From positions 124,001 to 188,000 of the forward strand of contig NZ_JADPKK010000004.1 in the NCBI RefSeq assembly GCF_023073915.1: a DNA stretch of 64,000 nt, read 5' to 3'. Each line of letters begins with the position of its first letter. The stretch's first letter is position 1. The notes under the pieces were generated by a model, which saw only the letters and a program-made list of their open reading frames with translations, searched no databases and was not told where the DNA came from. A program made the translations under genes and the position numbers. Below, one piece after another: positions 27,518 to 36,931 of the stretch. Source of the stretch: Bradyrhizobium sp. 149. Its GTDB lineage: Bacteria; Pseudomonadota; Alphaproteobacteria; Rhizobiales; Xanthobacteraceae.

Positions 27518-27686
27518 CCTCGTCCTCCCTGGACATCGGCCTTTTGCGGCCTGTTTGAAGCGACGATAGCGACGCGAGGGGAGGGAGGCAACGGCCAACC
27601 CTCGTCACGGCCTTGGCACTTTGGATGACGTAAGGCCGCACGTGGCTCTTCTCACAATATGAGAGAGTTCCCCGGGTGTTGCGACT

Positions 27687-29237
27687 TCACACGATCCTGG
27701 ACGCCTTGTTCCCCCAATACCGGTCCCTTAGCAGCCGCTTGTAGAGCTTCCCCGTCGGCAGCCGCGGCAACTCCTTCTCGAAATCGACCGAGCGCGGCAC
27801 CTTTTGCCGAGACAGCGACGCCCCGCAGAAGGCGATCAGCTCTTCGGCGAGCGCCTCGCCCGGCACGATGCCGGGCATCGGCTGCACCACCGCCTTGACC
27901 TCTTCGCCGAGGTCGGGATTGGGCACGCCGAACACCGCGGCGTCCGCGACCTTCGGATGGGTGATCAACAAATTCTCGCACTCCTGCGGGTAGATGTTCA
28001 CCCCGCCGGAGATGATCATGAAGGTCGCGCGGTCAGTCAGGTACAGGAAGCGATCCTCGTCGACATAGCCGACGTCGCCGACCGTGCTCATGCTGCCGTC
28101 GGCCGATCGCGCTTCCTTGGTCTTCTCCGGGTCGTTGAAATATTCGAACGGTGAGGCGGTCTTGAACCAGACTTGTCCTGGCGTGCCGGTGGGGCATGGC
28201 TTCATGTTCTCGTCGAGAACATGGAGATCGCCAAGCAGCACCTTGCCGACGGTGCCGCGATGAGCCAGCCATTCCGCGCTGTTGCAGGCGGTGAAGCCAA
28301 GGCCTTCGGTGGCGCCGTAATATTCGTGGATGATCGGTCCCCACCATTTGATGATGTCGTCCTTGACCTGGGCCGGGCAGGGCGCGGCGGCATGGATCGC
28401 GATTTCGAGCGACGACAGGTCATAGCGCGTGCGCACCTCCTCCGGCAGCTTGAGCATGCGCGAGAACATCGTCGGCACCAGCTGGGTGTGGGTGATGCCC
28501 CACCGCTCGACGAGCTGCAGATAACGCTCGGGATCGAACGCTTCCATGATGATCACGGTGCCGCCCATGCGGATCGTGAGGTTCACGGCGGCCTGCGGCG
28601 CCGAATGATAGAGTGGCGCCGGCGAGAGGTAGACCATGCCCTCGCGGTATTGCCAGAGTTTTGTCAGGAAATCGAACAGCGGCAGGTTATGCTTCGGCGG
28701 CTCCTCCGGCAGCGGCCGGATAATGCCCTTCGGCCGTCCCGTCGTGCCCGATGAATACAGCATGGCGGTGCCGAGCCATTCATCCGGGATCGGACTCTTC
28801 GGCAGATCGGCGGTCACCTCAGTGAGGCCGACGATGCGCTCGCTCTCGCCGGGACCGTCGGCGACAATGCACAGCTTGATGTCGGGGCAGACCTTGATCG
28901 CCTCGCGGGCGATATCGAGCTTCGCAACCGACGTGATCAGGATTTTGGACTGGCTGTTGACCAGGAGATAAGCGAGTTCGCCCGGCGTCAGGAACGAGTT
29001 GATGCAGGTGTAATACAGCCCGGAGCGCTCACCCGCGCCGCAGGCTTCGAGGTAGCGGGAATTGTTTTCCATGAAGATCGAGTAGTGGTCGAGCCGCTTC
29101 AGGCCTTGCTCGCGGAACAGGTGCGCCAGCCGATTGCTGCGCGCGTCGAGCTCGCGATAGCTGACGGCCTCGCCCGTCGCCGCCATGATGAAGGCGGGCT
29201 GGAGTGGGCGCAGGCGGGCATGCTGACCTGGGTACAT
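27687..29237 (-). CDS. AMP-forming acyl-CoA synthetase (second copy, FadD-like)
   Basis: 516 residues with the adenylate-forming motifs: YSSGTTGRPKG (about 164-174), EYYGATEG, a DVGYVDEDRFLYLTDRA stretch and the C-terminal LPTGKLYKRLLRD with the catalytic lysine. It activates an unknown carboxylic acid to acyl-CoA. Overall similarity to the synthetase at 12105 is moderate, so it is not a recent duplicate. It lies 18 bases downstream of the iron-type alcohol dehydrogenase gene and probably forms an operon with it. Confidence 0.92.
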   Translation of the reverse strand: MYPGQHARLRPLQPAFIMAATGEAVSYRELDARSNRLAHLFREQGLKRLDHYSIFMENNSRYLEACGAGERSGLYYTCINSFLTPGELAYLLVNSQSKILITSVAKLDIAREAIKVCPDIKLCIVADGPGESERIVGLTEVTADLPKSPIPDEWLGTAMLYSSGTTGRPKGIIRPLPEEPPKHNLPLFDFLTKLWQYREGMVYLSPAPLYHSAPQAAVNLTIRMGGTVIIMEAFDPERYLQLVERWGITHTQLVPTMFSRMLKLPEEVRTRYDLSSLEIAIHAAAPCPAQVKDDIIKWWGPIIHEYYGATEGLGFTACNSAEWLAHRGTVGKVLLGDLHVLDENMKPCPTGTPGQVWFKTASPFEYFNDPEKTKEARSADGSMSTVGDVGYVDEDRFLYLTDRATFMIISGGVNIYPQECENLLITHPKVADAAVFGVPNPDLGEEVKAVVQPMPGIVPGEALAEELIAFCGASLSRQKVPRSVDFEKELPRLPTGKLYKRLLRDRYWGNKASRIV

Positions 29238-29255
29238 CAGTCCTCCGGGTTTGGA

Positions 29256-30410
29256 TCATGCGGCAAGAAGCAGGATTTCGCGCACCTGCGCGGGGCCGTC
29301 GATCTTGCGCGGGTTGCGCGGGATCCAGTTCGTGCGCATCGCAGCTTCCGCAATGGCGTCGAAATGTTCCGGCGAGACGCGCACATCGGCGAGGCTGCGC
29401 GGCATGCCGAGCGAGCGGATGAAGGCATCGAGCACATCGGCCGCCTTGTGCCCGGGAAAGCCCATCGCGGCCGCGACGATCATCTGGCGCTCGGCATTGT
29501 CGCGCGCATTCCAGCGCATCACGGCCGGCAGCATGATGCAGGAGGTGTAGCCGTGCGGTACGTCGAAGGCCGCGCCCAGCACGTAACCGATGCCGTGGCT
29601 TGCCCCCATGGGCACGCCGGCGGCGAGCGCGCCCATCGACAGCCAGGTGCCGATCTGCGCATCCATCCGTGCGTCGAGGTCAGCAGGGTCTGCCTTCACC
29701 CGCGGCAGCGCGTCGGCGAGCATCGCGAGGCCCTTCACCGACTGCGCGTCGGCATAGGGGTGCGTCTCGCGCGAGCAGATCGCCTCCACGCAATGATCGA
29801 TGGCGCGGACGCCGGTCGACAGGAACAGCCATTCCGGCGTGTGCACGGTGATGGCGGGATCGAGGATGGTCGCACGCGGGACGCTGAGCGGATGCCGCAG
29901 CATCTGTTTCACATGACTGGTGCGGTCGGTGACGCCGGCAATCGAGCTGAACTCACCGCCGGCGATCGTGGTCGGGACGCTGATCTGACGCACGGTCGGC
30001 GCTGTCATGTCCGGCGCGACGCCCTTGTGCACGCGGACACGCTCGATGCCGTCGACATCGTCGATGCCGTGGGCGAGGCAGAGCTGCACCGCCTTGGCGC
30101 CATCGGTGATCGAGCCGCCGCCGACGGTGACGATCAGGTCGGCGCCGGCCTCGCGTGCCGCATTGGCGGCCGTGATCACCGCCTCACGCGGCGTGTGCGC
30201 CGGCATGGCGTCGAACAGGCCGACACAGCGCGCGCCCAGCGCCTCCCTGATCTTCGCGATTTCGTCGGTCTGCCGGTTGAGCGTGCCGGAGACCATCAGG
30301 AAGGCGCGCCGCGTCCCCAGCCGGTCCATCTGCGCGACCACGGCCTCGGCCGCGGGGTGGCCGAACACAACCTCCTCGATCGCGCCGTAGACGACACGTC
30401 CCTGGTGCAC
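29256..30410 (-). CDS. Iron-containing alcohol dehydrogenase family (maleylacetate reductase-like)
   Basis: 384 residues of the group III dehydrogenase fold. The NAD-binding glycine-rich loop VGGGSITDGAKA is in the N-terminal domain. The helical C-terminal domain carries candidate metal ligands in RAIDHCVEA, MGASHGIGYV and FDVPHGYTS. The shape and length match maleylacetate reductases and hydroxyacid-oxoacid transhydrogenases as well as simple alcohol dehydrogenases; the reaction cannot be fixed. The start is the GTG at 30410 behind GGGGAGGACAGGC. It is probably co-transcribed with the acyl-CoA synthetase downstream. Confidence 0.88.
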   Translation of the reverse strand: MHQGRVVYGAIEEVVFGHPAAEAVVAQMDRLGTRRAFLMVSGTLNRQTDEIAKIREALGARCVGLFDAMPAHTPREAVITAANAAREAGADLIVTVGGGSITDGAKAVQLCLAHGIDDVDGIERVRVHKGVAPDMTAPTVRQISVPTTIAGGEFSSIAGVTDRTSHVKQMLRHPLSVPRATILDPAITVHTPEWLFLSTGVRAIDHCVEAICSRETHPYADAQSVKGLAMLADALPRVKADPADLDARMDAQIGTWLSMGALAAGVPMGASHGIGYVLGAAFDVPHGYTSCIMLPAVMRWNARDNAERQMIVAAAMGFPGHKAADVLDAFIRSLGMPRSLADVRVSPEHFDAIAEAAMRTNWIPRNPRKIDGPAQVREILLLAA

Positions 30411-30507
30411 GCCTGTCCTCCCCGGACAATTCGTCCTGTTTTATTAGGGTAATCTAGCCGAGCCGGCTCCGCTCGTCATGTGCGAAGACGCTGACGCTCT
30501 CTCAGCT

Positions 30508-30537
30508 CGCCTCTCCCCGTTCTTGCGGGGAGAGGCG
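30508..30537. repeat. Short perfect hairpin CGCCTCTCCCCG / CGGGGAGAGGCG
   Basis: A 12-bp perfect stem around a 6-base loop in the 281-base gap between divergent units. No T-run follows on either strand, so it is more likely a dispersed palindromic element than a terminator. The rest of the gap shows nothing clear. Confidence 0.65.
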
Positions 30538-30691
30538 AACAAGCCCTGTCAACCCGCCATCCGGCCGGGGCATTCTTCCGAGCATTGCGCTTGCGGTGGT
30601 CTTGAAGAGTTCACGATTGAAATCCATCTTGTGGCGCCCGCGGGTACAGGCGTACCCTGCTATTTCTGCGGTTTTTATGCGAGGACCTGGG

Positions 30692-31909
30692 ATGAGTGGA
30701 CCGGACGAAAGCGAGCAGTTTGTCAAAAAGCACGATTTCGTTTCGCCTCGCCCTCGCGTGATCGTCGGGCTTCTCGCCGCGGCATTCGCCCTCGCAGGTT
30801 GCGGCCAGCCGAGCTCGCAAGCGGGCGCTCCGCCGCCGGCGCCGGTGACCGTTGCCCAGCCGATCAAGCGCACCGTCACCGATTGGGACGAATTCACCGG
30901 CCGCTTCGAGGCCACGGAGGAGGTGCAGGTCCGCCCCCGCGTCGGCGGCTTCGTCAATTCCGTCGAGTTCCAGGACGGCGCCATCGTGCATCAGGGCGAT
31001 CTGCTGTACGTCATCGATCCGCGTCCGTTCGAGGCGGTGGCCGAGCAGGCGGACGGCCAGTTGTCCGATGCGCGCGCCAAGGTGGAGCTTGCCAAGCGCG
31101 AGCTCGACCGTGGCTTGAGCCTGGTCCAGACCAGCGCGGTCTCCGAGCAGGCGGTCGACCAGCGCCGCCAGGCCTTGCAGGCCGCTCACGCCGCGGAAAC
31201 GCAGGCTGCAGGTGCGCTTAAGGCCGCCCGGCTCAATATCGAATTTACGCATGTGACCGCGCCGATCACCGGCCGCGTCAGCCGCCATCTCGTCAGCCCC
31301 GGCAATCTCGTGCAGGGCAGCGACAACGGCTCGTCGACGCTGCTGACCTCGATCGTGACGCTCGACCCGATCTACGTCTATTTCGACATGGATGAGGCGA
31401 CCTTCATCAAATACAGCAAGCTGTGGTTCGAAGGCCGCCGCCCGAGCTCGCGCGATACCGCGAACCCGGTCCAGGTGACGCTGGCGGGCGAGACGAAGGC
31501 CTCGCGTGAGGGCACCGTCAATTTCCTCGACAACCGCCTCGATGTCTCGACCGGCACGCTGCGCAGCCGCGCCGTGGTCAAGAATACCGATCTCTCGATC
31601 CTGCCCGGCCAGTTCGGCCGTATCAGGCTGATCGGCAGCGCGCCTTATGAGGCCCTGCTGATTCCGGACGTCGCGGTCGCGACCGACCAATCGCGCAAGA
31701 TCGTGTTCGTGGTGAAGCCGGACGACACCGTCGAGGCCCGTCCCGTGACGCTCGGGCCGCTCGATGACGGCCTGCGCGTGATCCGCGAGGGACTGAAGGC
31801 GGAGGACCGCGTCATCGTCAATGGCATCCAGCGCGCCCGTGTCGGCGCCAAGGTCGCCCCGCAGACTGCGCCAGCGCCGGCCGGTGGCAAGCCCGGTGAC
31901 AAGTCATGA
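30692..31909 (+). CDS. RND efflux periplasmic adaptor (membrane fusion protein, AcrA/MexE-like)
   Basis: 405 residues. It has a signal with lipobox LAGC (Cys37), so the mature protein is probably a lipoprotein. The barrel-sandwich hybrid is split by a coiled hairpin (LSDARAKVELAKRELDRGLS ... AVDQRRQALQAAHAAETQAA), and a beta-barrel and membrane-proximal domain follow (RSRAVVKNTDLSILPGQFG). It bridges the inner-membrane pump to an outer-membrane channel; no TolC-like gene is adjacent. The ATG at 30692 has GAGGA six bases upstream. Its end overlaps the pump gene (ATGA). Confidence 0.93.
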   Translation: MSGPDESEQFVKKHDFVSPRPRVIVGLLAAAFALAGCGQPSSQAGAPPPAPVTVAQPIKRTVTDWDEFTGRFEATEEVQVRPRVGGFVNSVEFQDGAIVHQGDLLYVIDPRPFEAVAEQADGQLSDARAKVELAKRELDRGLSLVQTSAVSEQAVDQRRQALQAAHAAETQAAGALKAARLNIEFTHVTAPITGRVSRHLVSPGNLVQGSDNGSSTLLTSIVTLDPIYVYFDMDEATFIKYSKLWFEGRRPSSRDTANPVQVTLAGETKASREGTVNFLDNRLDVSTGTLRSRAVVKNTDLSILPGQFGRIRLIGSAPYEALLIPDVAVATDQSRKIVFVVKPDDTVEARPVTLGPLDDGLRVIREGLKAEDRVIVNGIQRARVGAKVAPQTAPAPAGGKPGDKS

Positions 31910-34900
31910 ATCTCGGCCGCCTCTCCATCAACCAGCCCATCCTGGCGATGGTGCTGTCGATCGTGCTGCTGATCGTCGGGGCGCTGGCCTATACCACGCT
32001 GCCTGTCTCCGAATATCCGCAAGTGGTGCCGCCGACCGTCGTCGTCACCACGCAATATCCCGGCGCCTCCGCGCAGACCGTATCCGACACGGTCGCAGCT
32101 CCCATCGAGCAGGAGATCAATGGCGTCGAGGACATGCTGTATCTCTACAGCCAGGCAACCTCGAACGGCCAGCTCACCATCACTGTCACTTTCAAGCTCG
32201 GCACCGATCTCGACAAGGCTCAGGTGCTGGTGCAGAACCGCGTCGCGATCGCACAGCCGCGTTTGCCTGAAGAGGTTCAGCGCAACGGTGTCACCACGCG
32301 CAAGAACTCGCCCGACATCCTGATGGTCGTGTTCATGCTGTCGCCCGACGACACCTTCGACCAGCTCTACATCTCCAACTACGCATTGCTCCAGGTCCGC
32401 GACCAGCTGCTGCGGATCGACGGCGTCGGCGACATCCAGATCTTCGGCGCACGCGACTATTCGATGCGGCTTTGGCTCGACCCGGATAGAATCGCCAATC
32501 TGGGCCTGACCTCGGCCGAAGTGCTCGCCGCGATCCGTGCGCAAAACGTGCAGATCGCGGGCGGTCAGATCGCCGAACCGCCGATCTCCGACCGCGCCTT
32601 CCAGCCGAACCTCACCTTCACCGGCCGCCTGAAGGACCAGAAGCAGTTCGAGGACATCCTGATCAAGGCCGGCTCCGACGGCCGCACGGTGCGTCTGCGC
32701 GACGTCGCCCGTATCGAGCTCGGTGCGCTGGCCTACTCCACCAACAGCTTCCTGCTGCGCAAATCGGCGGTCGCCATGCTGGTGACGCAGCGGCCGGGAT
32801 CGAACGCGCTCGCAACGGCAAAAAACATCTCGGACACGATGACGAAGCTCAAGGAGAGCTTTCCGAAGGGGCTCGACTTCAATATCGGCTACAACCCGAC
32901 CGAGTTCATTGCGCAGTCCGTCCACGAGCTGATCAAGACCATCTACGAGGCCATGCTGCTCGTGGTCGTCGTGGTGCTGGTGTTCCTGCAAGGATGGCGG
33001 CCTGCGATCATTCCGATCATCGCGATCCCGGTTTCGCTGGTCGGCACCTTCGCGGTGATGGCAGCGCTCGGCTTCTCCATCAACAATCTCACGCTGTTCG
33101 GTCTCGTTCTCGCCGTCGGCATCGTGGTCGACGACGCTATCGTGGTGGTCGAGAATGTCGAGCGACATCTCGAGCACGGCATGAGCCGGCGCGACGCCGC
33201 GCTGAAGACCATGGAGGAGGTCGGCGGCGCACTGGTGTCGATCGCGCTTGTGCTCTGCGCGGTGTTCGTTCCGACTGCGTTTTTGGGCGGCATTTCCGGA
33301 CAATTCTTTCAGCAATTCGCCGTCACCATTGCGGTCGCGACCGCAATCTCCTGCTTCTGCTCATTGACGCTGTCGCCGGCGCTGGCCTCGCTTCTCCTCG
33401 TCCCGCACGAGGAGAAGCGGCCGCCGGCGCGCTGGAATCTTGTCGCACGCGGCTGGAACGCTTTCACGGGCGTCTTTAACCGCGTGTTCGACCGTCTCGC
33501 GCATGGCTATGCCGGCCTCGCCAATTTGGTGATCCGGCATTCGGTGGTGATGATCCTGGTCTACGTCGTGCTGATCGGCAGCGCCGGCTGGCTGATCGCG
33601 ACCACGTCGCAGGGCTTCATTCCGGCGCAGGATCGCGGCTACGTCATTATCTCCGTGCAATTGCCGGGCGCGGCCTCGCTGGCACGTACCACCGAGGTCG
33701 TGCGCGAGATCGAGCGGATATCGCTGGATACGCCCGGCATCGTCCGCGTCGCCGCTTTCGCCGGCTTCTCCGGCGCGACGCGCACGCAGGCCGGCAACGC
33801 GGCGGCGCTCTTCCCGGTGTTCGACGAGCCGGAGGCGCGGATGAAGAAGGGATTGTCTGCGAATGCCATCACGGTCGAGCTGCGCAAGCGTCTGGCCGCG
33901 ATTCAGGGTGCCTTCATCATCGTCATTCCACCGCCGGCCGTACCCGGCATCGGCACCGGCGGCGGCTTCACCATCCGCATCCAGGACCGCCAGGGTCGCG
34001 GGCCTGAGCTGCTCGCCTCTGCCACCGACGAGCTCGTCGCTGCGGCGCGCAAATCGCCCTCGCTGCTCGCTCCCTCAGTGTTCTCGCCGTTCTCAGCCAA
34101 CACGCCGCAGCTCTTCGTCGACATCGACCGCACCAAGGCGCAGAAGCTCGGCGTACCCATCGCCAACATCAACGACACGATCCAGTCCTATTTCGGATCG
34201 ACCTACGTCAACGACTTCAACCTGTTCGGTCGCACCTACCACGTCACCGCGCAAGCCGATTTCCCGTTCCGCAAAGAGCCGAGCGACCTCTCGCGGCTGC
34301 GCACGCGCAACGCCTCCGGCGACATGGTGATGCTCGGCAGCGTGGTCGAGTTCAAGGACGTCTCCGGCCCCGACCGCGTCGCGCGCTACAATCTCTATGC
34401 GGCGTCCGAACTCCAGGGGGAGCCGGCGCCGGGCACCAGCTCGACCACCGCGCTCAACGCCATCAAGAAGCTCGCCGACGACACCTTGCCGAGCGGCTTC
34501 ACCTTCGAGTGGACGGACCTGTCCTACCAGCAGATAACCGGCGGCAATGCGGGTCTCTACGTGTTCCCGATCTGCGTGCTGTTCGTCTATCTCGTGCTTG
34601 CTGCGCAATATGGCAGCTGGACCTTGCCGTTCGCGGTGATCCTGATCGTGCCGATGTGCCTGTTGGCGGCCACGATCGGCGTGCGCATCATGGGGCAGGA
34701 CGTCAACATCCTCACCCAGATCGGCTTTGTCGTGCTGGTGGGATTGGCGGCGAAGAACGCGATCCTGATCGTCGAGTTCGCCCGCGACATCGAGAACGAA
34801 GGCAAGCCGCGGCTGGAAGCCGTGATCGAAGCCTGCCGCCTGCGCCTGCGGCCGATCCTGATGACGTCCTTCGCCTTCATCCTCGGCGTGCTGCCGCTGG

Positions 34901-35070
34901 TGATATCGTCCGGCTCGGGCTCGGAGATGCGACAGGCCGTCGGCGTCGCCGTGTTCTTCGGCATGATCGGCGTCACCCTGTTCGGGCTGTTGTTCACGCC
35001 GATCTTCTATGTCGTGGTGCGGAATCTCGCCGAGGGGCGGAACGAGGGGAAGCCGAAGGTCGCGGCGTAG
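31906..35070 (+). CDS. RND multidrug efflux permease (HAE1 family, AcrB/MexF-like)
   Basis: 1054 residues, the standard length of HAE1 pumps, with twelve predicted membrane segments and two large periplasmic loops. The N-terminus LGRLSINQPILAMVLSIVLL and the segment GIVVDDAIVVVENVERHLE, carrying the paired proton-relay aspartates in membrane segment 4, are characteristic. It exports hydrophobic compounds from the periplasm using proton motive force. It is translated from an ATGA overlap with the adaptor and ends at a clear terminator. Substrates are unknown and no local TetR/MarR regulator is seen. Confidence 0.95.
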   Translation: MNLGRLSINQPILAMVLSIVLLIVGALAYTTLPVSEYPQVVPPTVVVTTQYPGASAQTVSDTVAAPIEQEINGVEDMLYLYSQATSNGQLTITVTFKLGTDLDKAQVLVQNRVAIAQPRLPEEVQRNGVTTRKNSPDILMVVFMLSPDDTFDQLYISNYALLQVRDQLLRIDGVGDIQIFGARDYSMRLWLDPDRIANLGLTSAEVLAAIRAQNVQIAGGQIAEPPISDRAFQPNLTFTGRLKDQKQFEDILIKAGSDGRTVRLRDVARIELGALAYSTNSFLLRKSAVAMLVTQRPGSNALATAKNISDTMTKLKESFPKGLDFNIGYNPTEFIAQSVHELIKTIYEAMLLVVVVVLVFLQGWRPAIIPIIAIPVSLVGTFAVMAALGFSINNLTLFGLVLAVGIVVDDAIVVVENVERHLEHGMSRRDAALKTMEEVGGALVSIALVLCAVFVPTAFLGGISGQFFQQFAVTIAVATAISCFCSLTLSPALASLLLVPHEEKRPPARWNLVARGWNAFTGVFNRVFDRLAHGYAGLANLVIRHSVVMILVYVVLIGSAGWLIATTSQGFIPAQDRGYVIISVQLPGAASLARTTEVVREIERISLDTPGIVRVAAFAGFSGATRTQAGNAAALFPVFDEPEARMKKGLSANAITVELRKRLAAIQGAFIIVIPPPAVPGIGTGGGFTIRIQDRQGRGPELLASATDELVAAARKSPSLLAPSVFSPFSANTPQLFVDIDRTKAQKLGVPIANINDTIQSYFGSTYVNDFNLFGRTYHVTAQADFPFRKEPSDLSRLRTRNASGDMVMLGSVVEFKDVSGPDRVARYNLYAASELQGEPAPGTSSTTALNAIKKLADDTLPSGFTFEWTDLSYQQITGGNAGLYVFPICVLFVYLVLAAQYGSWTLPFAVILIVPMCLLAATIGVRIMGQDVNILTQIGFVVLVGLAAKNAILIVEFARDIENEGKPRLEAVIEACRLRLRPILMTSFAFILGVLPLVISSGSGSEMRQAVGVAVFFGMIGVTLFGLLFTPIFYVVVRNLAEGRNEGKPKVAA

Positions 35071-35082
35071 TGCCTCCCCAAC

Positions 35083-35129
35083 GTCGTCCTGGCTCTGCAC
35101 TGCGCTAGTCCAGGACGACGGCATTTTTT
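35083..35129 (+). terminator. Rho-independent terminator of the RND operon
   Basis: GTCGTCCTGG (35083-35092) pairs perfectly with CCAGGACGAC (35110-35119), followed by GGCATTTTTT. It sits 12 bases after the pump stop codon on the plus strand. Confidence 0.85.
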
Positions 35130-35237
35130 GAGGCCTCGCGCCCATACTAACGTCCAACATGCAACGGATGGGCAGGGGCGGGGTTCTTCACTAGTATCCG
35201 CGCGATTTCAAAACAGAAAACTGCTGGGAGCTAACCT

Positions 35238-36431
35238 ATGAAATCGGTACTTTTGGCCGCTGTCGCAACGTCGGCTTTGCTGCTGGCCGCGCCGGCCTTT
35301 GCGCAAGGCGTCAAGATCGGCATCCTCAACGACCAGTCCGGCGTCTACGCCGATTACGGCGGCAAATGGTCCGTCGAGGCAGCCCGGATGGCGATCGAGG
35401 ATTTTGGCGGCGAGGTGCTCGGCCAGAAGATCGAGCTCGTCACCGCCGACCACCAGAACAAGCCGGATCTCGCGACCTCGATCGCGCGGCGCTGGTACGA
35501 CGTCGAGAACGTCGACATGATCACCGAGCTGACGACCTCATCAGTCGCGCTCGCGATCCACGAGCTCTCCAAGGAAAAGAAGAAGATCGACATCGTCGTT
35601 GGCGCCGCGACCTCGCGCCTCACCGGCGATGCCTGCCAGCCCTATGGTTTCCACTGGGCCTATGACACCCGCGCGCTCGGTGTTGGCACCGGCGGCTCGC
35701 TGACCAAGGCGGGCGGCGACACCTGGTTCTTCCTCACCGCGGACTACGCCTTCGGCTACGCCCTGGAGAAGGACACCAGCGAGATCGTCACCGCCAATGG
35801 CGGCAAGGTGCTCGGTTCGGTGCGCGTGCCGCTCAACTCTTCGGACTTCTCCTCCTTCCTGCTCCAGGCGCAGAGCTCGAAGGCGAAGATCGTCGGCCTT
35901 GCCAATGCCGGCCTCGATACCACCAACTCGATCAAGCAGGCATCCGAGTTCGGCATCGTCGCCAGTGGCCAGAAGCTCGCGGGCCTCTTGATGACGCTCG
36001 CCGAAGTGAACGGCCTCGGCCTCCAGGCCGCGCAAGGCCTGGTGCTGACCGAGGGCTATTACTGGGATATCAACGACCGTACGCGCAACCTCGGCGAACG
36101 GTTTCTCAAGCGCACCGGACGGATGCCGAACATGATCCAGGCCGGCACCTATTCGGCGACGCTGAGTTATCTCAAGGCGGTCAAGGCCGCCGGCACCAAG
36201 GATCCGGATGCGGTCGCCAAGAAGCTGAAGGAGCTGCCGGTCGACGACGATTTCGCGCAAGGCGGCAAGGTGCTCGAGAACGGCCGCATGATCCACGACA
36301 TGTATCTATTCGAGGTCAAGAAGCCCTCGGAATCGAAGAAGCCCTGGGACTATTACAAGCAGCTCGCGGTCGTTCCCGGCGACAAGGCGTTCTTCACGGC
36401 CAAGGACAGCGGCTGCCCGCTGACCAAGTAG
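35238..36431 (+). CDS. ABC transporter substrate-binding protein, branched-chain amino-acid type
   Basis: 397 residues. It has a clear signal peptide (MKSVLLAAVATSALLLAAPA, cut after AFA), then the periplasmic type 1 binding fold (VKIGILNDQSGVYADYGGKW). The family binds branched-chain amino acids, amides, urea or aromatic acids for Liv-type importers. No permease or ATPase of that type is adjacent, so it is an orphan receptor. GGGAGC precedes the ATG. A cysteine pair (about Cys134 in GDACQPYG and the C-terminal GCPLTK) may form a disulfide. Confidence 0.92.
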   Translation: MKSVLLAAVATSALLLAAPAFAQGVKIGILNDQSGVYADYGGKWSVEAARMAIEDFGGEVLGQKIELVTADHQNKPDLATSIARRWYDVENVDMITELTTSSVALAIHELSKEKKKIDIVVGAATSRLTGDACQPYGFHWAYDTRALGVGTGGSLTKAGGDTWFFLTADYAFGYALEKDTSEIVTANGGKVLGSVRVPLNSSDFSSFLLQAQSSKAKIVGLANAGLDTTNSIKQASEFGIVASGQKLAGLLMTLAEVNGLGLQAAQGLVLTEGYYWDINDRTRNLGERFLKRTGRMPNMIQAGTYSATLSYLKAVKAAGTKDPDAVAKKLKELPVDDDFAQGGKVLENGRMIHDMYLFEVKKPSESKKPWDYYKQLAVVPGDKAFFTAKDSGCPLTK

Positions 36432-36449
36432 GCTTCTCATGTCCGGGAC

Positions 36450-36479
36450 GCGGTGCAGCGCTTCTTGGCGGTGCACCGC
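36450..36479 (+). terminator. Possible terminator hairpin after binding-protein gene
   Basis: GCGGTGCA (36450-36457) pairs with TGCACCGC (36472-36479). There is no T-run, so this is a weak call; it lies between converging genes. Confidence 0.35.
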
Positions 36480-36517
36480 TGAACCGGAACGCGGAGCGCG
36501 CGTGACATCGTGCCTTG

Positions 36518-36904
36518 CTACACCAGCCGCAGCACCAACGCTCCCAGCGCCCCCGCCCACAGCGCGATGGCGGCGATGCCTTGAATCGCGAAACCCGGAC
36601 CGCGCTTGGCCGTCGCTTTGGAATAGCCGATGAAATAGACAATGCGGCCGATGATCCAGACCGTGCCGATCCCGGCTGCGATGGCGTCGCCGACATAGAC
36701 CGCGAACAGCCAGAGCGCTGGCAGGAAGATGGGCATCCATTCCAGTGTGTTCATCTGAATGCGGAAGGCGCGCTCGAAGTCCGGATGGCCAGTCATTGCC
36801 GGCACCTTCACGCCGGTTCTGGTGCGCGAGCGTGACACGTTCATGGCTGTGAAGAAGTAGAACAGGATCGCCAGCAGCGTGACGAGAGCGGTGAGGTGAT
36901 ACAT
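36518..36904 (-). CDS. MAPEG family membrane protein
   Basis: 128 residues with four predicted membrane helices and the MAPEG signature region around residues 30-60 (HPDFERAFRIQMNTLEWMPI), which contains the conserved arginine, glutamine, asparagine and glutamate of this family. MAPEG proteins are membrane-bound glutathione-dependent transferases or peroxidases in eicosanoid and detoxification metabolism; bacterial roles are mostly unknown. It lies 27 bases downstream of the lipocalin-like gene on the same strand and may be the last gene of that operon. Confidence 0.88.
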   Translation of the reverse strand: MYHLTALVTLLAILFYFFTAMNVSRSRTRTGVKVPAMTGHPDFERAFRIQMNTLEWMPIFLPALWLFAVYVGDAIAAGIGTVWIIGRIVYFIGYSKATAKRGPGFAIQGIAAIALWAGALGALVLRLV

Positions 36905-36931
36905 CGGCAGTCCCTTTGAAGAGGTCCCGGT

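Noticed and set aside
31645..33315. Minus-strand frame of about 556 residues opposite the RND genes
   Set aside because: Histidine- and aspartate-rich shadow; the plus-strand pump is full length with clear motifs.
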